Positions 7,686 to 15,855 of a stretch of DNA of 22,004 nucleotides are shown here, one piece after another; positions within the stretch are counted from its first letter, which is position 1; every line of letters starts with the position of its first letter. Position numbers and translations under genes: made by a program. The stretch spans positions 1-22,004 of the forward strand of contig JAPLLP010000272.1 of the NCBI GenBank assembly GCA_026387515.1, in the 5' to 3' direction. The notes below the pieces were generated by a model that saw only the letters and a list, made by a program, of their open reading frames with translations, was not told the DNA's origin and did not search any database. The stretch is from Candidatus Omnitrophota bacterium. Lineage in GTDB: Bacteria > Omnitrophota > Koll11 > Gygaellales > Profunditerraquicolaceae.

Positions 7686-9071
7686 TTATTTTCCTATACA
7701 AAAATCACTGAAAATTTTATCCAAAAGATCTTCGGAAAAATTCTTGCCTAATAGCCCGTCCAGACAAGCTGTGGCTTCTTTAAGATCCTGGGCAATGAAT
7801 TCCCAAGATAAGCCATTATCTATCGAATTAAGCGCTTCTGCAATAAGTTTTTGCGCATCTTTTATGAATCGAGTATGGCGCATATTGGCCAAAAAAAGCG
7901 GGCCGGCAGAATTGACCTTGCCGCTAAACACCATTTCGGCAATAGAATCTTCAAGTAAGGCTATATTTTTGCCTTTTTTTGCCGAAATCTCTACCATATG
8001 TTTGAAATTTTTAGCTATATATGCGCGTTCTATCTTTTGAGGCATATCTATTTTATTAATCACCGCCAGGGTTGTTCTTCCCCTTAACCTAGCCACGAGC
8101 GCCTTATCATCTTTGGTCAAGCGATGAGCGCCGTCAAACAATAAGATTATTAAATCCGCCAGATCGATCTGTTTTTTTGAGCGCCTGACCGCGTGCTTCT
8201 CGATTAAATCGCGCGGCTCCAGGATCCCCGCGGTATCCACGATCCTCACGGGTATTCCTTTTATATCTATAACTTCTTCGATAGTATCACGGGTCGTCCC
8301 AGGCACTGCCGTAACAATAGACCTCTCCTGCCTTAAAAGCGCGTTTAAAAGCGAAGATTTTCCTACATTCGGCCGTCCGCAAATAACCGTATGTACCCCC
8401 TCGCGCAAAAACCTGCCAAACCTGGCATTCTCCAGCATTGATTTCATCTGATTATTTATCCTGGCTATCTTTTCAGAAAAGGCCTTAAGGCCTACGGTAG
8501 GTATTTCATCGTCGGGAAAATCTATGCCTGCCTCTAAAACCGATAAGGCATCCAGCAGCTCATCCCTCCATCCATTCACGCGCATTGATAATCCGCCCTT
8601 TAACTGCTCAACGCCCATTGCCAGGGCGGAATCGGTTTTGGCGCGGATGATGTCCAATACTGCCTCTGCCTGCGTAAGGTCGATCCTTCCGTTTAAAAAG
8701 GCGCGTTTAGTAAACTCTCCGGGTTCGGCCAAACGGCAACCATTTTCCAAAGTCAGATCCAAGATCCTGCGCAAGGCCAAGATTCCGCCATGGCAGTTTA
8801 TCTCCACCACATCCTCTTTAGTATAGGAGCGCGGCTTACGCATTACCGTTAATACGACCTCATCAACAACATTCTTTTGCTTATCGACAACCCAGCCGTA
8901 ATGCACTGTGTAAGTCATAAATCCGGAGGGCTTCTTTCTGTCTTTACCAAGAAAAATATTGTCAGCTATAGAAAGGGCTTCCGGGCCGCTCATGCGCACA
9001 ATCCCTATGCCTGATTCGCCGACTGATGTTGCTATCGCGGCTATAGTATCGTCCTGGCTTAATTTACGCAT
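7686..9071 (-). CDS. mnmE: tRNA modification GTPase MnmE (TrmE)
   Basis: With MnmG, this enzyme builds the carboxymethylaminomethyl group on wobble uridine 34 of certain tRNAs, using 5,10-methylene-tetrahydrofolate as carbon donor. The 461 residues have the normal length and order: an N-terminal folate-binding domain (1-120), helical domains, and an inserted G domain. The G domain has GRPNVGKS (232-239), DTAG (279-282) and NKID (339-342). The protein ends in Cys-Ile-Gly-Lys (458-461), the family's catalytic C-terminal motif. The ATG at 9071 has AAGGAAAC a few bases upstream and overlaps the end of folC by 13 bases. The K-loop Asn of the P-loop is present, consistent with potassium-stimulated GTP hydrolysis. 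Soluble, cytoplasmic, apparently intact. Confidence 0.96.
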   Translation of the reverse strand: MRKLSQDDTIAAIATSVGESGIGIVRMSGPEALSIADNIFLGKDRKKPSGFMTYTVHYGWVVDKQKNVVDEVVLTVMRKPRSYTKEDVVEINCHGGILALRRILDLTLENGCRLAEPGEFTKRAFLNGRIDLTQAEAVLDIIRAKTDSALAMGVEQLKGGLSMRVNGWRDELLDALSVLEAGIDFPDDEIPTVGLKAFSEKIARINNQMKSMLENARFGRFLREGVHTVICGRPNVGKSSLLNALLRQERSIVTAVPGTTRDTIEEVIDIKGIPVRIVDTAGILEPRDLIEKHAVRRSKKQIDLADLIILLFDGAHRLTKDDKALVARLRGRTTLAVINKIDMPQKIERAYIAKNFKHMVEISAKKGKNIALLEDSIAEMVFSGKVNSAGPLFLANMRHTRFIKDAQKLIAEALNSIDNGLSWEFIAQDLKEATACLDGLLGKNFSEDLLDKIFSDFCIGK

Positions 9072-10345
9072 ATCAGTTTCCTTGCCTCTCCCACAACAAA
9101 TAGTGAACCCGTGACTAAGATTAGATCCTTTGGGCCTGCTTTTAACTTGGCTAAACTTAACGCCTGTTTTACATCTTTGGTCTTTGTGACTGGTGAATCT
9201 ACTAACTTTTGAATATTCTCTACGCTGGCCGCCCTGGGATTATTAGACCGAGTCAGGATGATCTCGCCTGCCAAGGAATAGAGTTCGTTACATATTCCGG
9301 CGATATCCTTATCTTGAGAAACTCCCAGGACTAGGATTAATTTATTATATTTGAAATTCTGCGTTATTGCCTTTTTTAATACCGAGCTGGAAGCGGCGTT
9401 TTGGGCCCCGTCTAAAACAATTAGCGGCTGCCTGGAAACAACCTCGCACCTACCTGGCCAGACAGTATTATAAAGCCCTTTTCTGATCAAGCCGGCTTCT
9501 ACATTAAAACCGAAATTCCCTAAAGCCTCTACTGCGCCCTTAGCCACAGTGGCATTAATCAGCTGATGCCTACCTACCAGCCTGATCCTAAAATTTTGCG
9601 GCCTTAGGATCTTGATATCTTTACCTACCTCAAAAATTTGAGCCCCCACCTTCTTACACCTGTCCCTAATCACAGCTAATACCTGCTTTTCTTGAGGAGC
9701 GGTTATCACGATTGACTCGCGGTTCTTGATTATTCCCGCCTTCTGGCGCGCGATCTCTCTTAATGTATTACCTAATAGATGCGTATGCTCGTAGCTTATG
9801 GGAGTTATAACCGATACCAATGCTTCTTGCGTATTTGTGGCATCCAATCTGCCGCCTAATCCCGTCTCCAGGACCGCGAAATCCACCTTTTCTTCCTTAA
9901 AATAGATAAAAGCCAGCGCAGTGTACACCTCAAAAAAAGAAAGCGGACCGTATTTTGAGATTTTATTGTGTTTCTCAATAGCCGGCCTGACTCTCTGTAC
10001 TAAACTAGCTAATCTTTTTTTCGCCACCATACCAGAAAAATCAGAACAAACGCTATCTCTGGTTAAAACCCTGATCCTCTCTCTAAAATCATACAGATGC
10101 GGCGAGGTATAAAGTCCCACCTTAAAACCCGCCTCCCGTAATATATAAGCAATAAAGGCACAGGTAGAACCTTTGCCTTTTGAACCGGCGATATGGATAC
10201 AATGCAGGGAATCCTGAGGGTTGCCTATCGTTTCCAGGAAAGCCTTGAAACCGTCTAGCTGGAAGGATTGCTTATACGGCCAGTCAACGAGCCTTTCATA
10301 ATTAATGAAAGATTCCAGGTATTGAATGGCTTGGGGGTAGGTCAT
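9059..10345 (-). CDS. folC: Folylpolyglutamate/dihydrofolate synthase FolC
   Basis: FolC joins glutamate to dihydropteroate and/or extends the gamma-glutamyl tail of tetrahydrofolates, using ATP. The Mur-ligase-type P-loop HIAGSKGKGST is near residues 52-61, followed by TSPHL. The FolC-specific ETGLGGRLDATN follows, and the ligase C-terminal domain begins near LDGAQN. About 428 residues is the usual size. The ATG at 10345 gives MTYPQAIQYLE, the normal start of this family. A TTG four codons upstream (10357) is the alternative, and neither has a strong Shine-Dalgarno. The gene follows purH closely and overlaps mnmE by 13 bases, so coupled translation within an operon is likely. Confidence 0.94.
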   Translation of the reverse strand: MTYPQAIQYLESFINYERLVDWPYKQSFQLDGFKAFLETIGNPQDSLHCIHIAGSKGKGSTCAFIAYILREAGFKVGLYTSPHLYDFRERIRVLTRDSVCSDFSGMVAKKRLASLVQRVRPAIEKHNKISKYGPLSFFEVYTALAFIYFKEEKVDFAVLETGLGGRLDATNTQEALVSVITPISYEHTHLLGNTLREIARQKAGIIKNRESIVITAPQEKQVLAVIRDRCKKVGAQIFEVGKDIKILRPQNFRIRLVGRHQLINATVAKGAVEALGNFGFNVEAGLIRKGLYNTVWPGRCEVVSRQPLIVLDGAQNAASSSVLKKAITQNFKYNKLILVLGVSQDKDIAGICNELYSLAGEIILTRSNNPRAASVENIQKLVDSPVTKTKDVKQALSLAKLKAGPKDLILVTGSLFVVGEARKLICVN

Positions 10346-10363
10346 GAAACTAGCCAAAAACGA

Positions 10364-11926
10364 TTAATGCCTAAAGTGCCTTATGCCGGTAAACACCATG
10401 GCGATCTTATGTTTATCCGCCATTTTAATAATTGCCTCATCGGCGATGGAACCGCCGGGTTGTATAATAGCTTTAATCTTATATTTAGCTGCCAGCTGTA
10501 TAGCGTCTTCTTTGGGAAAAAAGGCGTCAGAAGCCAACACTGAACCAATCGCCAGTTTACCGGATTTTTTAGTTGAGATAAACACGGAATCTACGCGGGA
10601 CATCTGCCCTGCGCCGATGCCCACGGTCTTGGTGCCGCGGCAAAGGATAATAGCGTTGGATTTTACGTGCTTGGCTACCTTCCAGGCAAAAATAAGGCTC
10701 TCCATTTCTTTGGCAGAGGGCTTTTTCTTGGTCACCACCTTAAGGGTTTTTTCATCCAGGGTAAGGGCGTCTTCGTCTTGTAACAATAACCCGCCGCTGA
10801 CCTTTTTATAATCTAAGCTTTGGGATCTTTCAAGTAAAGTGGGTAATTCAAGCAGCCTTAAGTTTTTCTTCTCTTTAAGTAAAGTAAGGGCATCGGCCGA
10901 GAATTCAGGGCAGATGATACACTCCAGGAATCCGCTCTTGGCAATCAACTTTACCAGTGCCAAATCTATCTTTCTATTTACGCTGACTATGCCGCCAAAG
11001 GCGGAAAGCTTATCGCAGCCCCAGGCATCTTTATAGGCCTTAAGCACATCTTTATTTTCACTAACCCCGCAAGGATTATTATGCTTGATAAAGACTACCG
11101 CCGGATCAACAAACTCTTTTACGATGTTTACCGCGGCATTTAAATCCAATATATTGTTAAAGGAAAGTTCCTTACCCCATAATTGTTTAATAGTGCTTAA
11201 GCCCCTGGATGCGTTGCCCTCGCGATAAAATGCCGCCTTCTGATGCGGATTCTCTCCATAACGCAGATCCTGAACCTTGGTAAATGCCAGAGATAATTCT
11301 CGCGGAAAACCCTGGCTTTCTAACCCAGAGCCTGCAATATGGCTGCTCAGGTATTTATGTATGGTGCCGTCGTACTGGCTGGTGCGGCCAAAAACTTCCA
11401 CCGCCAGATCCCTTAAGAGACTCTCCGGCAAGCTACCCTTATTACTCTTTAGTTCATCGACCACTTGGGCGTAGCGATTTGGATTACAGATTACCGCTAC
11501 CGACCGGTGATTCTTGGCCGCGGAGCGTAGCATCGAAGGCCCGCCGATATCAATATTTTCTATGGCCTCTTCCAGCGTCACATTGGGTTTCTGCACGGTT
11601 TTTTCAAAAGGATAGAGATTCACCACCACCATATCTATAAGCCCTATCCCCTGTTCGTTAAGTCTCTGCAGATGTTCAGGATTATCCCGCAAGGCCAATA
11701 ACCCGCCGTGTATCTTCGGATGCAAGGTCTTTACGCGTCCATCGAGCATTTCAGGAAATCCCGTATATTCGGAAACCTCTTTTACCGGTATATTATTTTC
11801 ACGGAATAACTTTGCCGTCCCGCCGGTAGAAAAGATCTCTACGCCAAAATTATTCAGCACTTGCGCCAGCTCAAGAACGCCACTTTTATCCGAAACGCTG
11901 ATCAACGCCCGCTTAATCTTAACCAT
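10364..11926 (-). CDS. purH: Bifunctional AICAR formyltransferase / IMP cyclohydrolase PurH
   Basis: PurH does the last two steps of purine synthesis: it formylates AICAR with 10-formyl-tetrahydrofolate and closes the ring to IMP. The 520-residue protein has an N-terminal MGS-like IMP cyclohydrolase domain (about 1-195, with VKTLHPKIHGG and IGGPSMLRSAAKNH). The formyltransferase domain follows with DLRYGENPHQ, the catalytic Lys-His in FIKHNNPCGV, and DAFFPKEDAI. The end GIRHFRH is typical. The ATG at 11926 has AAGGAGG nine bases upstream; longer readings to 12007 run through two hairpin repeats and are not family sequence. The leader between the upstream gene and purH holds the two REP-like hairpins. 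Confidence 0.96.
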   Translation of the reverse strand: MVKIKRALISVSDKSGVLELAQVLNNFGVEIFSTGGTAKLFRENNIPVKEVSEYTGFPEMLDGRVKTLHPKIHGGLLALRDNPEHLQRLNEQGIGLIDMVVVNLYPFEKTVQKPNVTLEEAIENIDIGGPSMLRSAAKNHRSVAVICNPNRYAQVVDELKSNKGSLPESLLRDLAVEVFGRTSQYDGTIHKYLSSHIAGSGLESQGFPRELSLAFTKVQDLRYGENPHQKAAFYREGNASRGLSTIKQLWGKELSFNNILDLNAAVNIVKEFVDPAVVFIKHNNPCGVSENKDVLKAYKDAWGCDKLSAFGGIVSVNRKIDLALVKLIAKSGFLECIICPEFSADALTLLKEKKNLRLLELPTLLERSQSLDYKKVSGGLLLQDEDALTLDEKTLKVVTKKKPSAKEMESLIFAWKVAKHVKSNAIILCRGTKTVGIGAGQMSRVDSVFISTKKSGKLAIGSVLASDAFFPKEDAIQLAAKYKIKAIIQPGGSIADEAIIKMADKHKIAMVFTGIRHFRH

Positions 11927-11945
11927 GTTGAGACGCCTCCTTCGC

Positions 11946-11980
11946 AGTAACGAACCCCAATCCATCCGATAGGATTGGGG
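11946..11980. repeat. REP-like hairpin C upstream of purH
   Basis: The plus strand shows the head AGTAACGAAC (11946-11955) followed by a perfect 9-bp inverted repeat, CCCCAATCC (11955-11963) and GGATTGGGG (11972-11980), with an 8-base loop. The head matches those of the hairpins at 11988-12027 and 18866-18906. It lies in the transcribed purH leader. No run of T follows it on the minus strand, so it is not a standard terminator. Confidence 0.6.
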
Positions 11981-11987
11981 GTAAAAT

Positions 11988-12027
11988 AGTAGCGAACACT
12001 GGCCCAAATCCTATCTGGGCCAGGTGT
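11988..12027. repeat. REP-like hairpin B between the ychF-like gene and purH
   Basis: On the plus strand the head AGTAGCGAAC (11988-11997) is followed by ACAC-TGGCCCA (11996-12006), a 9-base loop aatcctatc, and TGGGCCA-G-GTGT (12016-12027). The stem is 7 + 4 bp with a single bulged G. Its last base overlaps the stop codon of the ychF-like gene. The same architecture recurs at 18866-18906 with changed but still paired stem bases. Confidence 0.65.
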
Positions 12028-12728
12028 TATTTATTAAACCTGAAATTCGCCAAATCGCAATCCTGCATCATGTATTCTTTTGGCTCAAGGCGCATCTTAC
12101 CCTGCTGTTTAGCCGGAGTCTCCCCGCCCGCATTAATATAATCATCGTAACTAATGATCTCGGCGCGGATAAACCCTTTTTGGATATCGGAATGTATTAC
12201 TCCCGCTGCCTCCCATGCAGAAGTACCTTTTTTAATCATCCAGGCGCGGGTTTCTTTCTCTCCGGCGGTAAAAAAACTAAGGTACCCGCTTTCTTTTAAG
12301 GCCCTGGCCAGTAAATCATTCGGTATATCTGTCTCTTCCTGTTTGGCCATAACCACCGGTTTTAAGGTCACCAGGCTATAGCTTGCCATAGCCTGAATTT
12401 CATCATTACTTAAGCCAGCGTTAAAGAGAAATTGCTCTTTCTCCAGGGCGTTTTTAAGTTTAAGCAAAAGCTCTTTCTCTTTCTCGTCTGCGGAGCGTCC
12501 CAGACGCGTCTCTACAAACTCCAGGTCTCTTAAGATCAGATCCGAACGCATATCTTCCAAGGCCAGGAGCGCGTCCGCCTCAAACACCGCCTGGTCGCTA
12601 ACTAATTCCATCTGCACATAGGTTTTTTTCTTGGCCTTGACGATCTTATCCACTGCGTCAAGACGGGGATCCTTGATGTTATACTTGCCAGGGGCAAGGG
12701 TAGAAATAGAGAATACGCTTATTTTCAT
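12027..12728 (-). CDS. YchF/Obg-related C-terminal (DUF933/TGS) protein lacking the G domain
   Basis: The last 90 residues (about 148-232) are a clear YchF C-terminal TGS-like domain: FFTAGEKETRAW, IKKGTSAWEAAGVIHSD, KGFIRAEIISYDD, then MQDCDLANFRFNK. The preceding part keeps the echo DPRLD (20-24) and the coiled-coil segment with LILRDLEFVETRL (64-76). The P-loop, DxxG and NxxE nucleotide motifs of YchF (normally about 360 residues) are all missing. The place of the NxxE strand reads LKPVVMAKQEE. It therefore cannot be an ordinary ATPase/GTPase. Because the frame is intact over 233 residues and has AAGGA eight bases before the ATG, it looks like a real shortened family, not debris. It lies 33 bases after the EF-G-like gene, which hints at a ribosome-linked role. 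Confidence 0.85.
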   Translation of the reverse strand: MKISVFSISTLAPGKYNIKDPRLDAVDKIVKAKKKTYVQMELVSDQAVFEADALLALEDMRSDLILRDLEFVETRLGRSADEKEKELLLKLKNALEKEQFLFNAGLSNDEIQAMASYSLVTLKPVVMAKQEETDIPNDLLARALKESGYLSFFTAGEKETRAWMIKKGTSAWEAAGVIHSDIQKGFIRAEIISYDDYINAGGETPAKQQGKMRLEPKEYMMQDCDLANFRFNK

Positions 12729-12761
12729 TTTGTTTTCCTTATCATTTATAAAGCTTTTTGG

Positions 12762-14705
12762 TTATTGTTCTTCTTCGGGCTTCTTAGAGGCCTGATACTG
12801 GCTGATAATGGTTGAGGCTTGTTTGTGCGGCATCTCTTCGTAATGCGAAAAACGCATAATATAGGTTCCTCTTCCTCCGGTAAGAGAGCGCAGGTCATTG
12901 GCGTAGGTAAACATCTCCGCCAAAGGCACGGTGGCCTTGATCACCTGAGATTTGCCCTTAACATCCATGCCCATAATCCGGCCGCGACGGGAATTGATAT
13001 CTCCGGATATTGCCCCCAGGTATTCTTCGGGGATAGCTACTTCTACCTCCATAATCGGCTCTAATAAAACCGGGCCGGCGGCAAGCACGGCTTTTCTTAA
13101 AGCCATGCCTCCGGCGATCTGAAAAGCCATATCCGAAGAGTCTACCTCATGGTAGGAACCATCTACCAACCGCACCCGCACATCTACTATCGGATAGCCA
13201 GCAACTGCGCCTTGAACCAGAGCATTGACTACGCCTTTTTCAACTGAAGGGATAAAATTCCTGGGTATAGCGCCGCCAAAGATCTTATCAACAAACTCAA
13301 AACCCTTGCTCCGCTCTAAAGGCTCGATCTCGATCCAGACATCTCCGTATTGACCGCGGCCGCCGGACTGACGCTTAAATTTTCCCTGTACCTTTACGCA
13401 CTTCGTAATCGTCTCTTTGTAGGAAACCTTGGGCTTACCAAGTTCGACCTCTACCTTAAAACGTTTCTGCAAGCGGCCTACCATCACTAATAGGTGTTGA
13501 TCGCCTAGCCCTGAGATAATTAATTCCTTGGTCTGAGGGTCATGCGTGAACCTGAAGGTAGGATCCTCTGCGGCCAACTTCTGCAGGGCCTCGGAAATCT
13601 TCTCTTCGTCTTCGCGCGATTTCGGTTTTACCGAAGCTGAAATCGCCGGCTCGGGAAATACCAAAGGATCAAAAATGACGCGCTCCTTATCATTACCGAT
13701 AGAATCAGAGGCAGTGGTCTCTTTTAGTTTTGCCAGGGCCACGATATCACCACAGCTAGCGCTCTCCACCGGCTTCTGTTCTCTTCCCTGCATAATATAA
13801 ATCTGTCCAATGCGTTCTTTGGTCTCCTTATTAACATTATGAAAGGCGGTATTGGAAGCCAGGGTCCCGGAAAATATACGTAAAAAAGTCAACTGCCCCA
13901 CGTAGGGATCAGAGATGTTCTTAAAGACAAAGGCGGCAAAGTGGCCGTCGGAACTACAGGCTAATTCCTGCTCTCCATCCGGCTTATCCGCCGGGCGGGC
14001 TTTGATAGGTTGGCGTTCCAAAGGACTAGGCAGATATTTTATAACATTATCCAACAAATCAACTACCCCTTTATCGGTCAGGGCAGAACCCGTCACCACA
14101 GGAAAAACCTTACGGCTGAATACCGCCTTACGCAAACCCGAAGCCAACTCGCCTTGAGTTAAAGCTGTACCTTCCAAATACTTCTCAAGGAGCTTATCGT
14201 CACTCTCGGCAATAGCCTCAACCAATTCCGGGGCATCAAGCTTGTCGATTACTACCGCGGCCTTGGAAAAACGTGACTGAATATCTGCCAATGCGTTTGC
14301 CGCATCAGACTCGGGCTTATCCGTCTTATTAATGAAAAAAAGGCAGGCCAGGAATTGCCAGGCGCGCTCTGTTCCTACTTCTACTCCGGCGGTTGCGTCA
14401 ACCACGATTACGGCGCTGTCTACCGCGCGCAATCCGGAAATGACCTCACCTAAAAAATCCGCGTATCCGGGGGCGTCAATTATCTGTACCCTTGTCCCCT
14501 TATAATCACAAAAAAGCAGGCTGGCATTTATGGAACTTCTTTTTTCGATCTCATCAAAATTATAATCGCTTACCGTATTGCCATCGGCGGTTGAGCCTTT
14601 GCGGTTGGTTGCTTTAGCTAGATAGAGGATACTTTCAGAAAGTGTAGTTTTACCGGATTGGGCATGGCCCAAGAGGATAAAATTACGTTTATCTTTAGGC
14701 TCCAT
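12762..14705 (-). CDS. Elongation factor G-like translational GTPase
   Basis: The protein has 647 residues, against about 690-700 for EF-G. The G domain has GHAQSGKT (13-20), a SSINAS switch region, DAPG (77-80) and NKTD (126-129). EF-G domains II, III, IV (GGRGQYGDVWIEI) and V (ending near MRFSHYEEMPHKQAS) follow in order. It resembles the EF-G-like/EF-G2 paralogues more than the housekeeping factor, so a role on the ribosome is likely but its exact step is unknown. Between ERAW and NKTD the chain is about five or six residues shorter than usual, just before the G4 motif. AAGGAG lies eleven bases before the ATG, and a near-consensus promoter precedes it. It is the first gene of the long operon. 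Confidence 0.9.
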   Translation of the reverse strand: MEPKDKRNFILLGHAQSGKTTLSESILYLAKATNRKGSTADGNTVSDYNFDEIEKRSSINASLLFCDYKGTRVQIIDAPGYADFLGEVISGLRAVDSAVIVVDATAGVEVGTERAWQFLACLFFINKTDKPESDAANALADIQSRFSKAAVVIDKLDAPELVEAIAESDDKLLEKYLEGTALTQGELASGLRKAVFSRKVFPVVTGSALTDKGVVDLLDNVIKYLPSPLERQPIKARPADKPDGEQELACSSDGHFAAFVFKNISDPYVGQLTFLRIFSGTLASNTAFHNVNKETKERIGQIYIMQGREQKPVESASCGDIVALAKLKETTASDSIGNDKERVIFDPLVFPEPAISASVKPKSREDEEKISEALQKLAAEDPTFRFTHDPQTKELIISGLGDQHLLVMVGRLQKRFKVEVELGKPKVSYKETITKCVKVQGKFKRQSGGRGQYGDVWIEIEPLERSKGFEFVDKIFGGAIPRNFIPSVEKGVVNALVQGAVAGYPIVDVRVRLVDGSYHEVDSSDMAFQIAGGMALRKAVLAAGPVLLEPIMEVEVAIPEEYLGAISGDINSRRGRIMGMDVKGKSQVIKATVPLAEMFTYANDLRSLTGGRGTYIMRFSHYEEMPHKQASTIISQYQASKKPEEEQ

Positions 14706-14760
14706 AGCTTCGGCGCTCCTTTTCTGCGGATATACATAGGTAAGGTGCTAAAGTTATTTA

Positions 14761-14789
14761 ATTATAACTCAGGTAGCTGGGAGGGTCAA
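14761..14789 (-). promoter_or_regulatory. Near-consensus sigma-70 promoter of the EF-G-like/purH/folE operon
   Basis: On the minus strand TTGACC (14784-14789) and a perfect TATAAT (14761-14766) are separated by exactly 17 bases. Transcription would start near 14754, about 49 bases before the ATG at 14705. All genes down to the PKD lipoprotein follow with short gaps, so this is the likely main promoter of the operon. Confidence 0.75.
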
Positions 14790-14832
14790 GGATAAAAAAG
14801 GGAAGTAGCGTAAGCGGTTAACGCGGAGCTTG

Positions 14833-15738
14833 TTATTGCTTCTTTAACTTATCCTCTTTAATTGAACAACATAGTTTTTTAAGGTTCATTGAATTAGCCA
14901 GCGTTATAATCGATCTGGGTACCCACCAGTATTTCCTCCACACAGGATGAAATAATCGCGAACCAAAAGGATTAACAAGGTTGAGAATAATGGTAAAAAC
15001 GCTAGTTTCGCTGCTTGAACTTAAGGCTTTATGCTTAAGCAGTAACTTCTCGGGCAGGCTCCATTTTGACCTATAGTCTTTATTCTCTACTCTGTATTCA
15101 TTAGGCGCATAGACTTGGAATCCCCATATATTTGCAAGCGAAGGTATCGTATATTCAAGAAATCCGAGTTCCGATTGAAGACGATATGAAAATTTTTCCA
15201 GGAACGACCTGGGTAAACACGCAAAAATGAACAGGCAGGAAGCAAGGAGATCCTGCGCTGCGCCATATTCCTTTTCCAAGAAAGAAACGAAAACCTCATA
15301 TTCTTCAATAGCAGGAGAAGATAATGTCCAATACCATCTCTTTCGCACTTCCTTAATCGGTCGAAATCCCGTTAGCAATAGTTGATCCTTTTTAAAGTCC
15401 TTTAGAAGTTTTACTATTGGGGCAAATAAAATCAGATCCCATTGCATAATAATTATCGTATCCCACTTAAAACATCTTCCGCGCATCTTATACCAATCCG
15501 TTATAATTAAATCTCCGTGTTTCCATCGATAACATTCTACTGTAGTTTGGGCCTTGGAATAAACGTAGAAATCATCGATGGACTGTTTCATTGCGCGCTC
15601 AAAATCAGCTGCTTTATCCGCCTCGCCGCCAAACAAAACATAGATAGGTATATTTGATGCATATTTCCTAATCCTCTTCAAGCGCTCAACGCAAATATCT
15701 ATATAATCGTAACACCAGAACAATATCGCTACGTTCAT
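14833..15738 (-). CDS. Unrecognised protein, possible glycosyltransferase
   Basis: This 301-residue protein matches no family with confidence. The N-terminus alternates beta-strand-like and helical stretches (VAILFWCYDYIDIC, then IPIYVLFGG). The middle has a Trp/Asp-rich segment, with RWKHGDLIITDWY near 71-83 and FKWDTIIIMQWDLILF near 90-105. The paired WD motifs recall the metal-binding acidic residues of GT-A glycosyltransferases. A later segment ends in ANIWGFQVY. No signal peptide or transmembrane segment is evident. The start ATG has AGGA about ten bases upstream. The gene is flanked by an unrelated cluster on each side and is relatively A+T-rich, so it may be an insertion between operons. 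The glycosyltransferase guess is weak. Confidence 0.6.
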   Translation of the reverse strand: MNVAILFWCYDYIDICVERLKRIRKYASNIPIYVLFGGEADKAADFERAMKQSIDDFYVYSKAQTTVECYRWKHGDLIITDWYKMRGRCFKWDTIIIMQWDLILFAPIVKLLKDFKKDQLLLTGFRPIKEVRKRWYWTLSSPAIEEYEVFVSFLEKEYGAAQDLLASCLFIFACLPRSFLEKFSYRLQSELGFLEYTIPSLANIWGFQVYAPNEYRVENKDYRSKWSLPEKLLLKHKALSSSSETSVFTIILNLVNPFGSRLFHPVWRKYWWVPRSIITLANSMNLKKLCCSIKEDKLKKQ

Positions 15739-15855
15739 TATTTTATTCCTTAATATATCGTTTTGCGTATATTCTGCTTATACACAACCTAATTATATAT
15801 ATTATTTACCCTTCTGGAGGATTGTAAAATTGCGTTAAGATAGAATTGGCAGGCC

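Noticed and set aside
11927..12007. A 27-residue N-terminal extension of PurH
   Set aside because: It translates the REP-like hairpins. The ATG at 11926 has a strong Shine-Dalgarno and matches the family start.
13546..14157. Plus-strand open frames opposite the EF-G-like gene, and similar ones opposite purH and mnmE
   Set aside because: They are antisense shadows of strongly conserved genes without ribosome binding sites or recognisable family sequence.
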